From Deltaproteobacteria bacterium (lineage in GTDB: Bacteria > Myxococcota > B64-G9): 49,124 nucleotides of DNA. This document shows, in pieces, positions 35,155 to 44,433 of this stretch (position 1 is its first letter; each line of letters begins with the position of its first letter). The notes beneath the pieces were generated by a model. That model was given only the letters and a program-made list of their open reading frames with translations, searched no databases and was not told the origin of the DNA. The position numbers and the translations under genes were made by a program. The stretch covers positions 1 to 49,124 of the forward strand of contig JAUXGL010000006.1 of the NCBI GenBank assembly GCA_030622135.1, read 5' to 3'.

Positions 35155-35924
35155 GCCTCAAAGATCGTGTCGATGTGATCCTGGTCGAGCCCGCCGAGGG
35201 CGGCAACGTGGGGTCTTGCGCCCGGGCCTTGAAAAACATGGGCTTCTCCTCCTTCAATATAGTCGACCCTCGTTACGAGGATTATCCCCAGGCCCGCAAG
35301 ATGGCCGTCCACGCCAGAGACGTCCTCGAATCCGCCCGGGTGTTCGCATCCATCGAGGAGGCGACCAAAGATGCCCACTGGGTTGTGGGAACCAGCGTGA
35401 GGAGCCGTACCAACCCGGAGCGTAAACCCCCCATCGGCCCGGATGAATTCATCGCCAGGTTGCGGGAGCTGCCCCAAGGCTCCAGGGCCGCGCTCCTATT
35501 CGGCCCCGAACGCACCGGCCTGACCAATGCCCAACTGGGCAAGTGCCAGGACATCCTGACCCTGCCCACCTCGTCGGACTTCTCTTCGATGAATCTGGCC
35601 CAGGCGGTTTTATTGGCTGCCTGGGAGATTCGCAAAACCGACCTGGGGCCACCGGTTTCGGCGTCGCGAAACCAGACCGTCACCGCCGGCGAGATCGAAG
35701 AGCTTCTGGCTCACATGCAACGTACCCTGGACGCCATCGGTTACTTGAATCCCCAGAATCCCGATTTGATCCTCGATGATCTGAGAAAGGTTCTCTCCCG
35801 AGCCGCTTTGGACCGGCGGGAACTATCCATGTTCCGGGGCATCTTTCACAAAATGGACGTCTTCATCGGCAACCACGGCGGTCCCCCTCCCTCCAACCGG
35901 TTCCGCAAGTCCAAGAAGAGTTGA
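35151..35924 (+). CDS. trmJ: tRNA (cytidine/uridine-2'-O)-methyltransferase TrmJ
   Basis: A 257-residue SPOUT-fold RNA methyltransferase. It should 2'-O-methylate position 32 of the tRNA anticodon loop using SAM. The trefoil-knot SAM site is marked by L-L-F-G-P-E-R-T-G-L-T (about 121-131) and S-M-N-L-A-Q-A-V (about 152-159). A C-terminal extension (about 175-257), partly basic, is as in E. coli TrmJ and helps dimerise or bind RNA. Start GTG 35151 overlaps the upstream stop. It ends 4 bases from the convergent mgtE stop. Confidence 0.9.
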   Translation: MSLKDRVDVILVEPAEGGNVGSCARALKNMGFSSFNIVDPRYEDYPQARKMAVHARDVLESARVFASIEEATKDAHWVVGTSVRSRTNPERKPPIGPDEFIARLRELPQGSRAALLFGPERTGLTNAQLGKCQDILTLPTSSDFSSMNLAQAVLLAAWEIRKTDLGPPVSASRNQTVTAGEIEELLAHMQRTLDAIGYLNPQNPDLILDDLRKVLSRAALDRRELSMFRGIFHKMDVFIGNHGGPPPSNRFRKSKKS

Positions 35925-35928
35925 AGAC

Positions 35929-37281
35929 CTAAGCTACGATGGAGAGGGCCACCAGGTAGTAGATGCCTATGGCCACGATGTCGTTGATCGTGGTGACGGT
36001 GGGGCCGGCGGCAACGGCCGGATCGATTTTTATCAGGCGGAAGAGGTAGGGGACCAGGACGCCCAGGATGGCGGAGATGATGATGGCCGCGGTCATGGAG
36101 ATGGCTACGGTGAGGCCCAGGATGGCGTCGTCTTGCCACAGGATGGCGACCGCCCCGGCGATGATGCCGCAGGTGATGCCGATGATGAAGCTGACGATGG
36201 TTTCCTTGTAGAGAAATCTGCCCAGGTTGTCGAAATCCACGCGGCCGGTGGCAAAGCCGCGGACCACGATGGTGGCGGACTGCGTGCCGATGTTTCCGCC
36301 CATGGCTCCGATGACCAGGACAAAGGGAACCAGGGTGGCCATGTAGGGGAAAGTGATCTGGAACAGACGGGTCAACAGGGCCGGGATGGTCAGGCCCAGC
36401 AGGGTGGAGATCAGCCAGGGCATGCGTACCCAGGCGATCTTTAAGATCTGGTCGGTGTAGACCAGCTCGGGTTCCTCGGCGCCGGCCATGCGCAGGATGT
36501 CCTCGTCGACCTCTTCTTCCAGCACGTCCAAGGCGTCGTCGTGCAGGATCCGCCCGAGCAGCGTGCCCTGGTCGCCGACCACCGGCAGCGAGACCAGGTC
36601 GTAGCGCCTGAACATCCGGGCCACTTCTTCCTGATCCACGTCGGTAGTCACACAGTGAAAGTCCCGGTCTACCAGCTTGCCGATCGAGGTGTCGGACCGC
36701 GCCAGGATGAGTTGTTCCAGAGACAGCGAGCCGACCAGCCGGTTGTCGTCGTCCACCACGTAGACGAAGTGCAAGTCTCCGGCTTCCTCGGCGTTGGCGC
36801 GGATGGCCTCGACCGCCTCATCGACCGTGGCCCTTTCCAGGACCGAAACCAGCTCGATTTGCATCAGCCCGCCGGCGGTGTCCTCGGGGTACTTGAGCAG
36901 GGTTTCTACTTCCCGGCGGTCTTCCGCCGGCAGGGCTTTTAGAACCTTCTTCGCCAGTGGCCGGGGCAGGTCGGCGATGACGTCGGCGGCGCCGTCGGAG
37001 GCCATCTCCTCGAACGCGGAGGTGAGCTGATTGGGGCTGAGCAGCTCGGCCAGGTCGTCGCGCAGGTGGTCGGGGAGCTCCTCCATCAGGTCGGAGATCT
37101 GGGCGATGTTCAGGGGCGCGACTACCTTGGGCCACAGGTCCCGCGGAAGCCGGTCGAAGATGACGGCCATGTCCGCCGGCTGCAAAAGCGCTAAGAAGTT
37201 GCACAGGGCCTTCTCGTCTCCGCCCAGGACCAGCTCTTCCAGATCGTCGACTTCCGGCACGTTTTCCGGATGGTACTCCAT
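35929..37281 (-). CDS. mgtE: Magnesium transporter MgtE
   Basis: A 450-residue MgtE-family Mg2+ channel: an N-terminal helical domain (about 10-130), two CBS domains (about 131-255) that sense Mg2+, a plug helix, and five transmembrane helices (about 285-450). The pore signature G-A-M-G-G-N-I-G-T-Q-S is present near 330. ATG 37281 has AGGTGA just upstream. Length is normal. A hairpin lies about 35 bases before the start. No classical M-box riboswitch is recognisable in the short leader. Confidence 0.93.
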   Translation of the reverse strand: MEYHPENVPEVDDLEELVLGGDEKALCNFLALLQPADMAVIFDRLPRDLWPKVVAPLNIAQISDLMEELPDHLRDDLAELLSPNQLTSAFEEMASDGAADVIADLPRPLAKKVLKALPAEDRREVETLLKYPEDTAGGLMQIELVSVLERATVDEAVEAIRANAEEAGDLHFVYVVDDDNRLVGSLSLEQLILARSDTSIGKLVDRDFHCVTTDVDQEEVARMFRRYDLVSLPVVGDQGTLLGRILHDDALDVLEEEVDEDILRMAGAEEPELVYTDQILKIAWVRMPWLISTLLGLTIPALLTRLFQITFPYMATLVPFVLVIGAMGGNIGTQSATIVVRGFATGRVDFDNLGRFLYKETIVSFIIGITCGIIAGAVAILWQDDAILGLTVAISMTAAIIISAILGVLVPYLFRLIKIDPAVAAGPTVTTINDIVAIGIYYLVALSIVA

Positions 37282-37314
37282 GTCTCACCTCGCTGTACTA
37301 CTAACCCCGAAAAT

Positions 37315-37338
37315 CTTCGCGGCCCGCGAAGGTTTTTT
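37315..37338. terminator. Hairpin with T6 run between the MopE-like gene and mgtE
   Basis: CTTCGCG (37315-37321) and CGCGAAG (37325-37331) form a 7-bp stem with GCC loop. On the plus strand G and six T follow (to 37338); on the minus strand ATTTTC follows. It sits downstream of the MopE-like gene stop and upstream of mgtE on the minus strand, so it could end that transcript or attenuate mgtE; the T6 on the plus strand suggests a bidirectional block. Confidence 0.5.
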
Positions 37339-37438
37339 GAGTACTGCGCGGGTCATTAGGGTTGCGGCGGAGCCGCGCTGTGGTGAGGGGAAACTACCTT
37401 ACGGAGATGGGTCAGTCAATCGGGAGATTAAGATCTTT

Positions 37439-40400
37439 CTATCGCTGCCAGAAGACCTTCAGGCCGGTGAATGCGGGGGAGACCTCGTCGTCGGTCGTCA
37501 GGGTCACCTCCACCTGCAGCCAGCGTCCCACCGGGACATCCGCCGAGATACTCGCGCGCCAGGGCGGGACCACCGCCGGGTCGGCGTCGTAGGGGGGGGA
37601 CCAGGTGGCCGAGAACAGGGCGCCCTGGGTGGCCGCCGTGCGGGCCCGCACGCGGATCTCGTCGTCTTGGCCCATGCTGCCGCTCCACTCGATGGTGTCC
37701 CACTGGGCCTCGTCGTAGCCGGAGTCGAAGTCGATGGTCCAGGTGCCGTGCTTCAGGGTGATGGTGCGTAGCTGGTAGCCGGTCATGTCCGAATATGTGT
37801 ACGGCGAGCTGCCCACGGAGAACACGTTGAGCAGGCTTCCGTCGGCGGCGTACTTGCTGGCGTGTCCCGAGCTGTAGTTGATGGCCCAGATGTTGTTGTC
37901 GAAGTCGATGGCCATGCCCAGGGGCCCGGAGGCGCCCACTCCCAGCCCGTCCACCGCGTACTGGGCCAGGTGGGTGCCGTCCGGGGCGTATTTAGACACG
38001 GTGTGATGGGTCCATTCGGCCACCCAGATGTTGCCGTCCCGGTCCACGGCCACGCCGCGGGTGTGGCCGGCGCCGGTATCGCCCACGCTACGCCCGAAGG
38101 TGTTCACCGCACCGGTGGCCCCGTTGACCCGGATGACGCCGGTGGTGCCGCCGGACCAGTTGCCGTACCAGACGTTGTTGGTCTGGTCGATGGCTATGCC
38201 GTAGGTGTTCTTTCCCGGGTTTACCGACATGACGATCTGGCCGTCTATGGTGTTGATCTTCTTGACCTCGCCGGACCCAAGCGTGGAGATCCACAAGTAG
38301 CCGTTGCCGTCCACCGCCGCGCCGTAGGCGTGGCTGCCCTGGAGATCCACATCCAGCAGCTGCACGCAGCGGGGCACCCCGTCCGGATGGCTGTTGTCCA
38401 CGTCGGACCCCGAGTACTTGTAGATTTTCCCGTCGCTCCAGGAGCCCAGCCAGGCGTTGCCGTCCTGATCGATGGTGACCGCCCGCACTGCTATGCCGGA
38501 CCCGGTCACGTCCGCGCGGCAGATCAGGTTGCCCTCGGTGTCCAGATGGGCGGCATTGCCGTGGATGGGATTGTCGGCCGCGCAGCCGCTGAGGATGTTC
38601 TCGCAGCCGCGGTTGCCCACCCAGACCGAGTTGTCCACAGCCACGGCGGTGCGCGAGGGGCTCCAGCCCCAGGAGGAGTACTTGCCGATGAGCTGATCGG
38701 TGTGGGTGTCGAACTTCCTCACCGTGTGGCAGGTGGTGCCGTCGTAACAGGGGGGATCGGTGGCGCATCCGGATGCGCTGTTGCACACCTCGTTGGTTCC
38801 GGCGATCCAGATGTAGTGGGGGGACTGGGTGGCGGAGTCCAGCCGCAGCTCGTCGGGGTTTATGGTGTTCGAAACCCCGTCCGAGGTTCCCAGGGGCCAG
38901 TCGTCCTCGCCGTCCCACCCTTGTTCGTAGCAGCTCTCCCCGCAGGTCCCGCAGGCGTTTAGCAGGCCCTCGTCGGTCAGGCCGTCGCAATCGTTGTCCA
39001 GGCCGTCGCACTCGGACTCCGAGCACACCATCAAAACCGGATCGCAGACGGTTTTTTCGGGGCAGTCCGGGTCGTCCGGATCGCAGGCGATGCACTGGCC
39101 GCAGCTGTTGCGCAGGCCCTCGTCGGTGAGGCCGTCGCAGTCGTTGTCGATGTTGTCGCACAGCTCGGTGTCGTCGCACCAGCCGCAGGCGTTCGAGCCG
39201 ATGGCCCACTGCTCGTCGGTATCGCCATCGCAGTCGTTGTCCAGCTCGTCGCAGACCTCGGGCTCCGGCAGCACGTCGCCCTCGCAGGGGCCCCAGAGCT
39301 CGCCGCCGATGCACTCCATCATGCCTGTCTGGCACCGGCCCACGCCCTGGGTGCCGTCCGGGCCCCGGTAGCACACCTTGGTTTCGACTCCAGAACAGCC
39401 TCCGCAGCCCTCGTCCACAATGCCGTCGCAGTCGTTGTCCAGGCCGTCGGCGCACACCTCCTCGGGCACGTCGCCGCAGCCGCCGCAGGCGTTGGTCACG
39501 CCCTCGTCCACCAGCCCGTTGCAGTTGTCGTCTATCTGGTTGCAAATCTCGGTGGCGTTCGGGTGGATGTCGGGGTTTTCGTCGTTGCAGTCCTGGGGCG
39601 GGGAGAAATCGTCGCCATCGCCGTCCGGCAGGCAGTCTTCGTCCGCGGCGCCGTCGCAGTCGTTGTCCTCGCTGTCGGCCGCGCCGTTCTCGCACTCGAC
39701 GCCCGGCAGCACCTCCCCGGCGCAGGTGCTCCAGACGTAAGCGTCCCCTTGTTTTACACAGTCGTGGTAGCCGCCGTGACAAAGCCCGATGCCCAGGGTT
39801 ACCGGGGGGCCGGAGTAGCACGGCTGGTGGGTGGGGGGATGACAGATGCACTCGAGGCCGGCGTCGCCTTCTTCGCAGTGGCAGTTGGGATCGCAGTGGC
39901 AGTTCTCGTCTACCTGCCCGTCACAGTTGTTGTCCAGTGAATCACCGCACCGTTCCGGGGGTACCTCCCCGCAGGTCCCGCAGGCGTTTAGCAGGCCTTC
40001 GTCGGTCTCCCCGTCGCAGTCGTTGTCCAGCCCGTCGCAGACCTCGTTCTTGGGTGCCTGGTCGCCCCGGCAGGGACCGAACTGCCGGTTTTCCTGGCAG
40101 GTGCGTATCCCCGGATGGCAGATGCCCACGCCCTCGGTGCCGTCGGGACCGCTGTAGCAGGCCTGGGTCATACCCCAATTGCAGCCGCAATCGTCTTCGT
40201 CGGTCACCCCGTCGCAGTCGTTGTCCAGGTTGTCGTCGCAGATCTCGCGGGCGTTCGGGTGGATAAACCGGTTGCTATCGTCGCAATCCCGGCTCGATCC
40301 GCAGTTGGTGAAAAAGCCGTCCTGGTCCTCGTCTATGCAGGTGGGGCTCCCGTCTGCATCCAGGCCGCCGTCGTCCCTGGGCCTGGGAGCGCAATACCCG

Positions 40401-40675
40401 TCCCGGCACTCCTCGCCGCCGGGGCAGTCTTTGTCGTTCTCGCAGGGCTTCAGGCACGCGCCCGAGATGCATTCGTAGCCGTCGGGACACTCGTCGGAGG
40501 TAACGCAGGTCGTCCGGCAGGCTCCATCGATGCAGGTCTCTCCCTCGTCGCAGTCTTCATCCGCGGCGCAGTAATTGAAGGCCCTTTCGTCCGAGCAGGC
40601 GAATAATGCACAGAGGATGGCGATGAGGACGCACAGCGGACCCAAACGTTTTTCATCATTCCAGTCATTTTTCAT
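37439..40675 (-). CDS. MopE-like Cys-rich lipoprotein with beta-propeller
   Basis: A 1078-residue lipoprotein (lipobox L-F-A-C, near residue 27). EGF-like Cys repeats (about 35-100) precede nine copies of the putative metal-binding motif [LI]-D-[ND]-[ND]-C-[DN]-G-x-x-D-E (about 155-595), the unit found in MopE and many myxobacterial surface proteins. The C-terminal half holds about six repeats of the form x-x-A-[IV]-D-x-x-x-N-x-W (about 670-930), as in Vgb/NHL-type propellers, then a jelly-roll-like end. ATG 40675 is 5 bases after GAGGAG and begins the signal; an in-frame codon at 40705 is less likely. Probably surface-exposed; function unknown. Confidence 0.87.
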   Translation of the reverse strand: MKNDWNDEKRLGPLCVLIAILCALFACSDERAFNYCAADEDCDEGETCIDGACRTTCVTSDECPDGYECISGACLKPCENDKDCPGGEECRDGYCAPRPRDDGGLDADGSPTCIDEDQDGFFTNCGSSRDCDDSNRFIHPNAREICDDNLDNDCDGVTDEDDCGCNWGMTQACYSGPDGTEGVGICHPGIRTCQENRQFGPCRGDQAPKNEVCDGLDNDCDGETDEGLLNACGTCGEVPPERCGDSLDNNCDGQVDENCHCDPNCHCEEGDAGLECICHPPTHQPCYSGPPVTLGIGLCHGGYHDCVKQGDAYVWSTCAGEVLPGVECENGAADSEDNDCDGAADEDCLPDGDGDDFSPPQDCNDENPDIHPNATEICNQIDDNCNGLVDEGVTNACGGCGDVPEEVCADGLDNDCDGIVDEGCGGCSGVETKVCYRGPDGTQGVGRCQTGMMECIGGELWGPCEGDVLPEPEVCDELDNDCDGDTDEQWAIGSNACGWCDDTELCDNIDNDCDGLTDEGLRNSCGQCIACDPDDPDCPEKTVCDPVLMVCSESECDGLDNDCDGLTDEGLLNACGTCGESCYEQGWDGEDDWPLGTSDGVSNTINPDELRLDSATQSPHYIWIAGTNEVCNSASGCATDPPCYDGTTCHTVRKFDTHTDQLIGKYSSWGWSPSRTAVAVDNSVWVGNRGCENILSGCAADNPIHGNAAHLDTEGNLICRADVTGSGIAVRAVTIDQDGNAWLGSWSDGKIYKYSGSDVDNSHPDGVPRCVQLLDVDLQGSHAYGAAVDGNGYLWISTLGSGEVKKINTIDGQIVMSVNPGKNTYGIAIDQTNNVWYGNWSGGTTGVIRVNGATGAVNTFGRSVGDTGAGHTRGVAVDRDGNIWVAEWTHHTVSKYAPDGTHLAQYAVDGLGVGASGPLGMAIDFDNNIWAINYSSGHASKYAADGSLLNVFSVGSSPYTYSDMTGYQLRTITLKHGTWTIDFDSGYDEAQWDTIEWSGSMGQDDEIRVRARTAATQGALFSATWSPPYDADPAVVPPWRASISADVPVGRWLQVEVTLTTDDEVSPAFTGLKVFWQR

Positions 40676-40704
40676 GGCTTCTCCTCGATAAAACATCCCA
40701 CTCA

Positions 40705-40710
40705 ATTATA
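40705..40710 (-). promoter_or_regulatory. Possible -10 element for the MopE-like gene
   Basis: A perfect TATAAT on the minus strand, 30 bases before the start at 40675, in an AT-rich divergent region (40676-40837). The -35 is poor (GGTAAA at 17 bases). No good dnaE promoter could be singled out in the same region. Confidence 0.35.
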
Positions 40711-40837
40711 CTACAATATATTTAAATTTTACCATGCGTAAATGTGTAGTCTGGACATCTTAGAAAAATCACATATTACAATAAGTTGTACTTTTTCATT
40801 GCAACGCTTGATGGGTTTTTGTACCTAAGATCGCTGG

Positions 40838-43800
40838 ATGTCCGGTTTTACTCATCTCCATTTGCATTCCCAGTACAGTCTACTCGACGGTGCCATTCGC
40901 CTCGACCAGCTCATGAAACGCCTGCCGGAGTTGAACATGGACACCGTGGCGGTGACCGACCACGGCAACATGTTTGGCGCCATCGACTTTTACTCCCGGG
41001 CGAAGGCGGCGGGGATCAAGCCCATCATTGGCTGCGAGGTGTACGTGACCGGTCCCAAGGGCATGGGCGATCGCACCTCGCGCGAGGTGTATCACCTGGT
41101 TCTGCTCGCTCGCAACCAGGAAGGGTATCGTAACCTCTGTGCTCTGGTCAGCTATGGGTACCTGGACGGATTCTACTACCACCCGAGGATCGACAAGGAT
41201 CTGCTCCGCAAGTACAAAGGCGGTCTTACGGCACTCTCGGCGTGTTTGAGCGGAGAGCTGGCCGCCCGGATCAAGGAAGGGCGGGTGGATGCGGCTCGGG
41301 AGGCGGCCTTGGAGTATGCCTCTATCCTCGATCCGGGCCAGTTCTACCTCGAGATCCAGCAGAATGGCCTCAAGGAGCAGGAAGTCGTCAACGAGGTCCT
41401 GCGAAAAATCGCCGCCGAGACAAAGCTGCCCTTGGTGGCCACCAACGATTGTCATTATTTGAAGCAGGAAGATCACCGGGCTCACGACATTCTCCTGTGC
41501 ATCTCCACCCGTGCGACCTTCGACGATCCCCACCGCATGCGTCACGATACCAACGAGTTGTACCTGCGTTCCCCGGAGGAGATGCAACGGCTGTTCGCCG
41601 ATGTGCCCGAGGCACTGGAGAACACCGGGCGGATTGCCGGGGAGTGTTCGCTGGAGCTGGATCTGGAGAAGGTTTACCTGCCCCACTACGCGGTCCCCGC
41701 GGGGTACGATCTGGACAGCTTCCTCGAGGCCAAGGCCCAACAGGGATTGGACCGTTGTCTTAACACGGTTCCCGAGGGCGAGCACGAGTCCTATCGCCGG
41801 CGCCTCGATTTCGAGCTTGATGTCATCAAGCGCATGGGGTTTTCCGGCTACTTCTTGATCGTCTGGGACTTCATCAGCTACGCGAAAAACCAGGGGATTC
41901 CCGTGGGGCCCGGACGCGGCTCCGGCGCCGGCTCCCTGGTGGCGTATTCCCTGGGGATCACCGCTCTGGATCCGCTTCCCTACGGTCTGCTGTTCGAGCG
42001 CTTTCTCAACCCGGAGCGCGTCAGTATGCCCGACTTCGACATCGATTTCTGTCAGGACCGGCGTGGCGAGGTCATCAGCTATGTGAGCGACAAGTACGGC
42101 CACGACCGGGTGGGGCAGATCATTACTTTTGGACAGCTCAAGCCCAAGCTGGCCATCAAGGACGTGGGTCGGGTGATGGGGCTTTCGTTCAAGGAGACCG
42201 ATCGGATCTCCAAGCTGGTGCCGCCGGGCCCCGGCGTTACCCTGGAGCAGGCCCTCAAGGAGGAACCCCGGCTGCAGGAAGTGCAGGACGAGAAGGCCGA
42301 ATACCGCGAGGTGATCCAGGTGGCCCGCTCACTGGAGGGCCTCAACCGTCACTACGGCACCCACGCCGCGGGCGTGGTCATCTCCGACAAGCCTCTCCTG
42401 GAGCACGTTCCCGTGCTCATGGGGGATGAAGGGGTTTTGACCACGCAGTTCGCCAAGGACGAGGTGGAGAAGGTTGGCCTGGTGAAGTTCGATTTCCTGG
42501 GGCTGAAGACCCTGACGGTGATCGATCACGCCCTGAAGCTGATTCGTCAGGGCGGCCGGGAGTTGGACATCGGGAGCCTCCCCCTCGACGACCAGAAGGT
42601 GTTCGAACTGCTCATTTCCGGCGAGACCGACGGGGTTTTCCAGGTGGAGTCGCTGGGCTTCAGGCAACTAATGAAGGAGCTCCGCCCGGATCGCTTCGAG
42701 GACATCATCGCCGCCGTGGCCCTTTACCGGCCGGGACCCATGCAGGCCGGCATGGTGGAGGACTACGTCAACCGCAAGAACGATCCCCGGCGGGTAGCCT
42801 ACCCCCATCCCGCGGTGGAGCCGGCCCTGAAGGACACCTACGGCGTGATCGTCTACCAGGAGCAGGTGATGCGCATTGCCGTGGACCTGTGCGGCTACAG
42901 CATGGGTCAGGCGGACATCCTGCGCAAGGCCATGGGCAAGAAGAAGCCGGAGGAGATGGCCCGCCAGAAGAAGATGTTTGTCGAAGGCGCCGTGCGAGTC
43001 AGCGACATGCCCCGGGCCGAGGCGGTCGACCTGTTCGATAAAATCGAGAAATTCGCCGGTTATGCCTTCAACAAGTCGCACTCGGCGGCCTACGCGCTGA
43101 TCTCTTACCAGACCGCCTACCTCAAGGCCCACCACCCGGTGGAGTTCATGGCGGCGCTGCTGTCTTCCGAGATGAACAACGCGGACAAGCTGGTTCCTCA
43201 TATCGCCAAGGTTCGGGAGATGAATATCGAGCTGTTGCCTCCCGACGTCAATCGCTCCGAGCGCAACTTTTCGGTCCCTGAGGGGAAGATCCTTTTCGGC
43301 CTGGGTGCGGTAAAGGGGCTGGGGGACGCGGCCATCGAGGCCGTCGTCCAGGCCCGGGCGGAGCGGCCCTTCCGGTCGCTGTTCGATTTTTGTCAGCGGA
43401 TGGATTTGCGCAAGCTGAACAAGCGCTTGGTGGAAGCCCTGATCAAATGCGGTGCCATGGACGGCTTTAACCACTCCCGCGCTTGTTTGTGCGCCACGAT
43501 GGATCTGGCCGTCAACCGGGCCCAGATCCGGCAGAAGGAGCGTCAGAGCGGCCAGCGCAGCCTGCTGGACCTACTGTCCTCGGGGGACGCTGCCGCCGCC
43601 CTGGATGCCGAACCGCCCATGCCCGATCTGGTCGAGTGGCCCGAGCGGGTTCGGCTGGCCCACGAGCACGAGGCGCTGGGGCTTTACATCACCGGTCACC
43701 CGCTGGAACGTCACCGCAGGATCGTCCTGCGCATGGCCAATTCCACCACCGTGCGCATTGCCGAGGCGGGGCGCCGGAGCGAGGTGACCCTGGCGGTCCT

Positions 43801-44284
43801 GGTGGCGAGCATGCGCGAGCGGCCGCTGAAAAACGGGACCGGCCGGATGGCCGTGCTCACCCTCGAGGATCTCGAAGGCACTTGCGATGCGGTGATCTTT
43901 TCCAAGGAGTTCGCCGAGTACGAGCAGGCGCTCAAGTCCGAGGAACCCCTGCTGGTGACCGGGTCGGTGGTGATGGAGGGCGACGAGAACCCGGCGGCCC
44001 GGCTGCGGGTCCGGGAGGTGCGCCTGCTGGGCGACGCCTGCGAAAAGAAGACCAGCTGTGTGCGTTTCCGGGTTCCCGCCGACAGCCTATCCAAAGACCG
44101 GCTGGAGGAGCTGAAATCCATCCTGGGTCGTTTCCAGGGCGCCTGCAGCGCCTACCTGCACATCTGCCTGCCCGAATGCGGATCCGAAACCGTGCTAAAG
44201 CTGCCGGAACCGGTGGGCCCTTCGGAGGAAATGGAGCACGCGGTGGACAGTCTCTTTAGGATGAAGGTGACCGAATTTTCCTGA
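40838..44284 (+). CDS. dnaE: DNA polymerase III alpha subunit
   Basis: A 1148-residue replicative polymerase catalytic subunit (E. coli: 1160). The PHP domain begins at once (H-L-H-L-H-S near 6-11, D-H-G-N near 41-44). The polymerase palm carries P-D-F-D-I-D-F at 398-404 with catalytic Asp401 and Asp403, plus Asp552 in K-F-D-F-L-G, matching E. coli D401, D403 and D555. Thumb/fingers and a C-terminal OB-fold domain (about 985-1070, V-L-V-A-S-M-R and D-A-V-I-F) follow. ATG 40838 gives the usual N-terminus; no strong ribosome site is seen. Confidence 0.95.
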   Translation: MSGFTHLHLHSQYSLLDGAIRLDQLMKRLPELNMDTVAVTDHGNMFGAIDFYSRAKAAGIKPIIGCEVYVTGPKGMGDRTSREVYHLVLLARNQEGYRNLCALVSYGYLDGFYYHPRIDKDLLRKYKGGLTALSACLSGELAARIKEGRVDAAREAALEYASILDPGQFYLEIQQNGLKEQEVVNEVLRKIAAETKLPLVATNDCHYLKQEDHRAHDILLCISTRATFDDPHRMRHDTNELYLRSPEEMQRLFADVPEALENTGRIAGECSLELDLEKVYLPHYAVPAGYDLDSFLEAKAQQGLDRCLNTVPEGEHESYRRRLDFELDVIKRMGFSGYFLIVWDFISYAKNQGIPVGPGRGSGAGSLVAYSLGITALDPLPYGLLFERFLNPERVSMPDFDIDFCQDRRGEVISYVSDKYGHDRVGQIITFGQLKPKLAIKDVGRVMGLSFKETDRISKLVPPGPGVTLEQALKEEPRLQEVQDEKAEYREVIQVARSLEGLNRHYGTHAAGVVISDKPLLEHVPVLMGDEGVLTTQFAKDEVEKVGLVKFDFLGLKTLTVIDHALKLIRQGGRELDIGSLPLDDQKVFELLISGETDGVFQVESLGFRQLMKELRPDRFEDIIAAVALYRPGPMQAGMVEDYVNRKNDPRRVAYPHPAVEPALKDTYGVIVYQEQVMRIAVDLCGYSMGQADILRKAMGKKKPEEMARQKKMFVEGAVRVSDMPRAEAVDLFDKIEKFAGYAFNKSHSAAYALISYQTAYLKAHHPVEFMAALLSSEMNNADKLVPHIAKVREMNIELLPPDVNRSERNFSVPEGKILFGLGAVKGLGDAAIEAVVQARAERPFRSLFDFCQRMDLRKLNKRLVEALIKCGAMDGFNHSRACLCATMDLAVNRAQIRQKERQSGQRSLLDLLSSGDAAAALDAEPPMPDLVEWPERVRLAHEHEALGLYITGHPLERHRRIVLRMANSTTVRIAEAGRRSEVTLAVLVASMRERPLKNGTGRMAVLTLEDLEGTCDAVIFSKEFAEYEQALKSEEPLLVTGSVVMEGDENPAARLRVREVRLLGDACEKKTSCVRFRVPADSLSKDRLEELKSILGRFQGACSAYLHICLPECGSETVLKLPEPVGPSEEMEHAVDSLFRMKVTEFS

Positions 44285-44376
44285 TCCCTGGCCGGACCGC
44301 CAAGAAGACCAATACGAGCAGAGAGAAGTTCGTTGAAACGCAGGGGCGCCAAAGGGAGATTGGGGTGCGCCGGTAT

Positions 44377-44405
44377 TTGACACCTGCGGCCAACTTCGAT
44401 AAGTG
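44377..44405 (+). promoter_or_regulatory. Possible promoter before the OmpA-family gene
   Basis: A perfect TTGACA (44377-44382) is followed at 17 bases by TAAGTG (44400-44405), a weak -10, 29 bases before ATG 44434. Confidence 0.35.
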
Positions 44406-44433
44406 AGGTAGTAATTTTCCCCAGGAGGGTATT

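Noticed and set aside
38900-40300. Repetitive DNA that might be a CRISPR or other non-coding repeat array
   Set aside because: The repeats are irregularly spaced and correspond exactly to the D-N-D-C-D-G protein motifs of the minus-strand gene.
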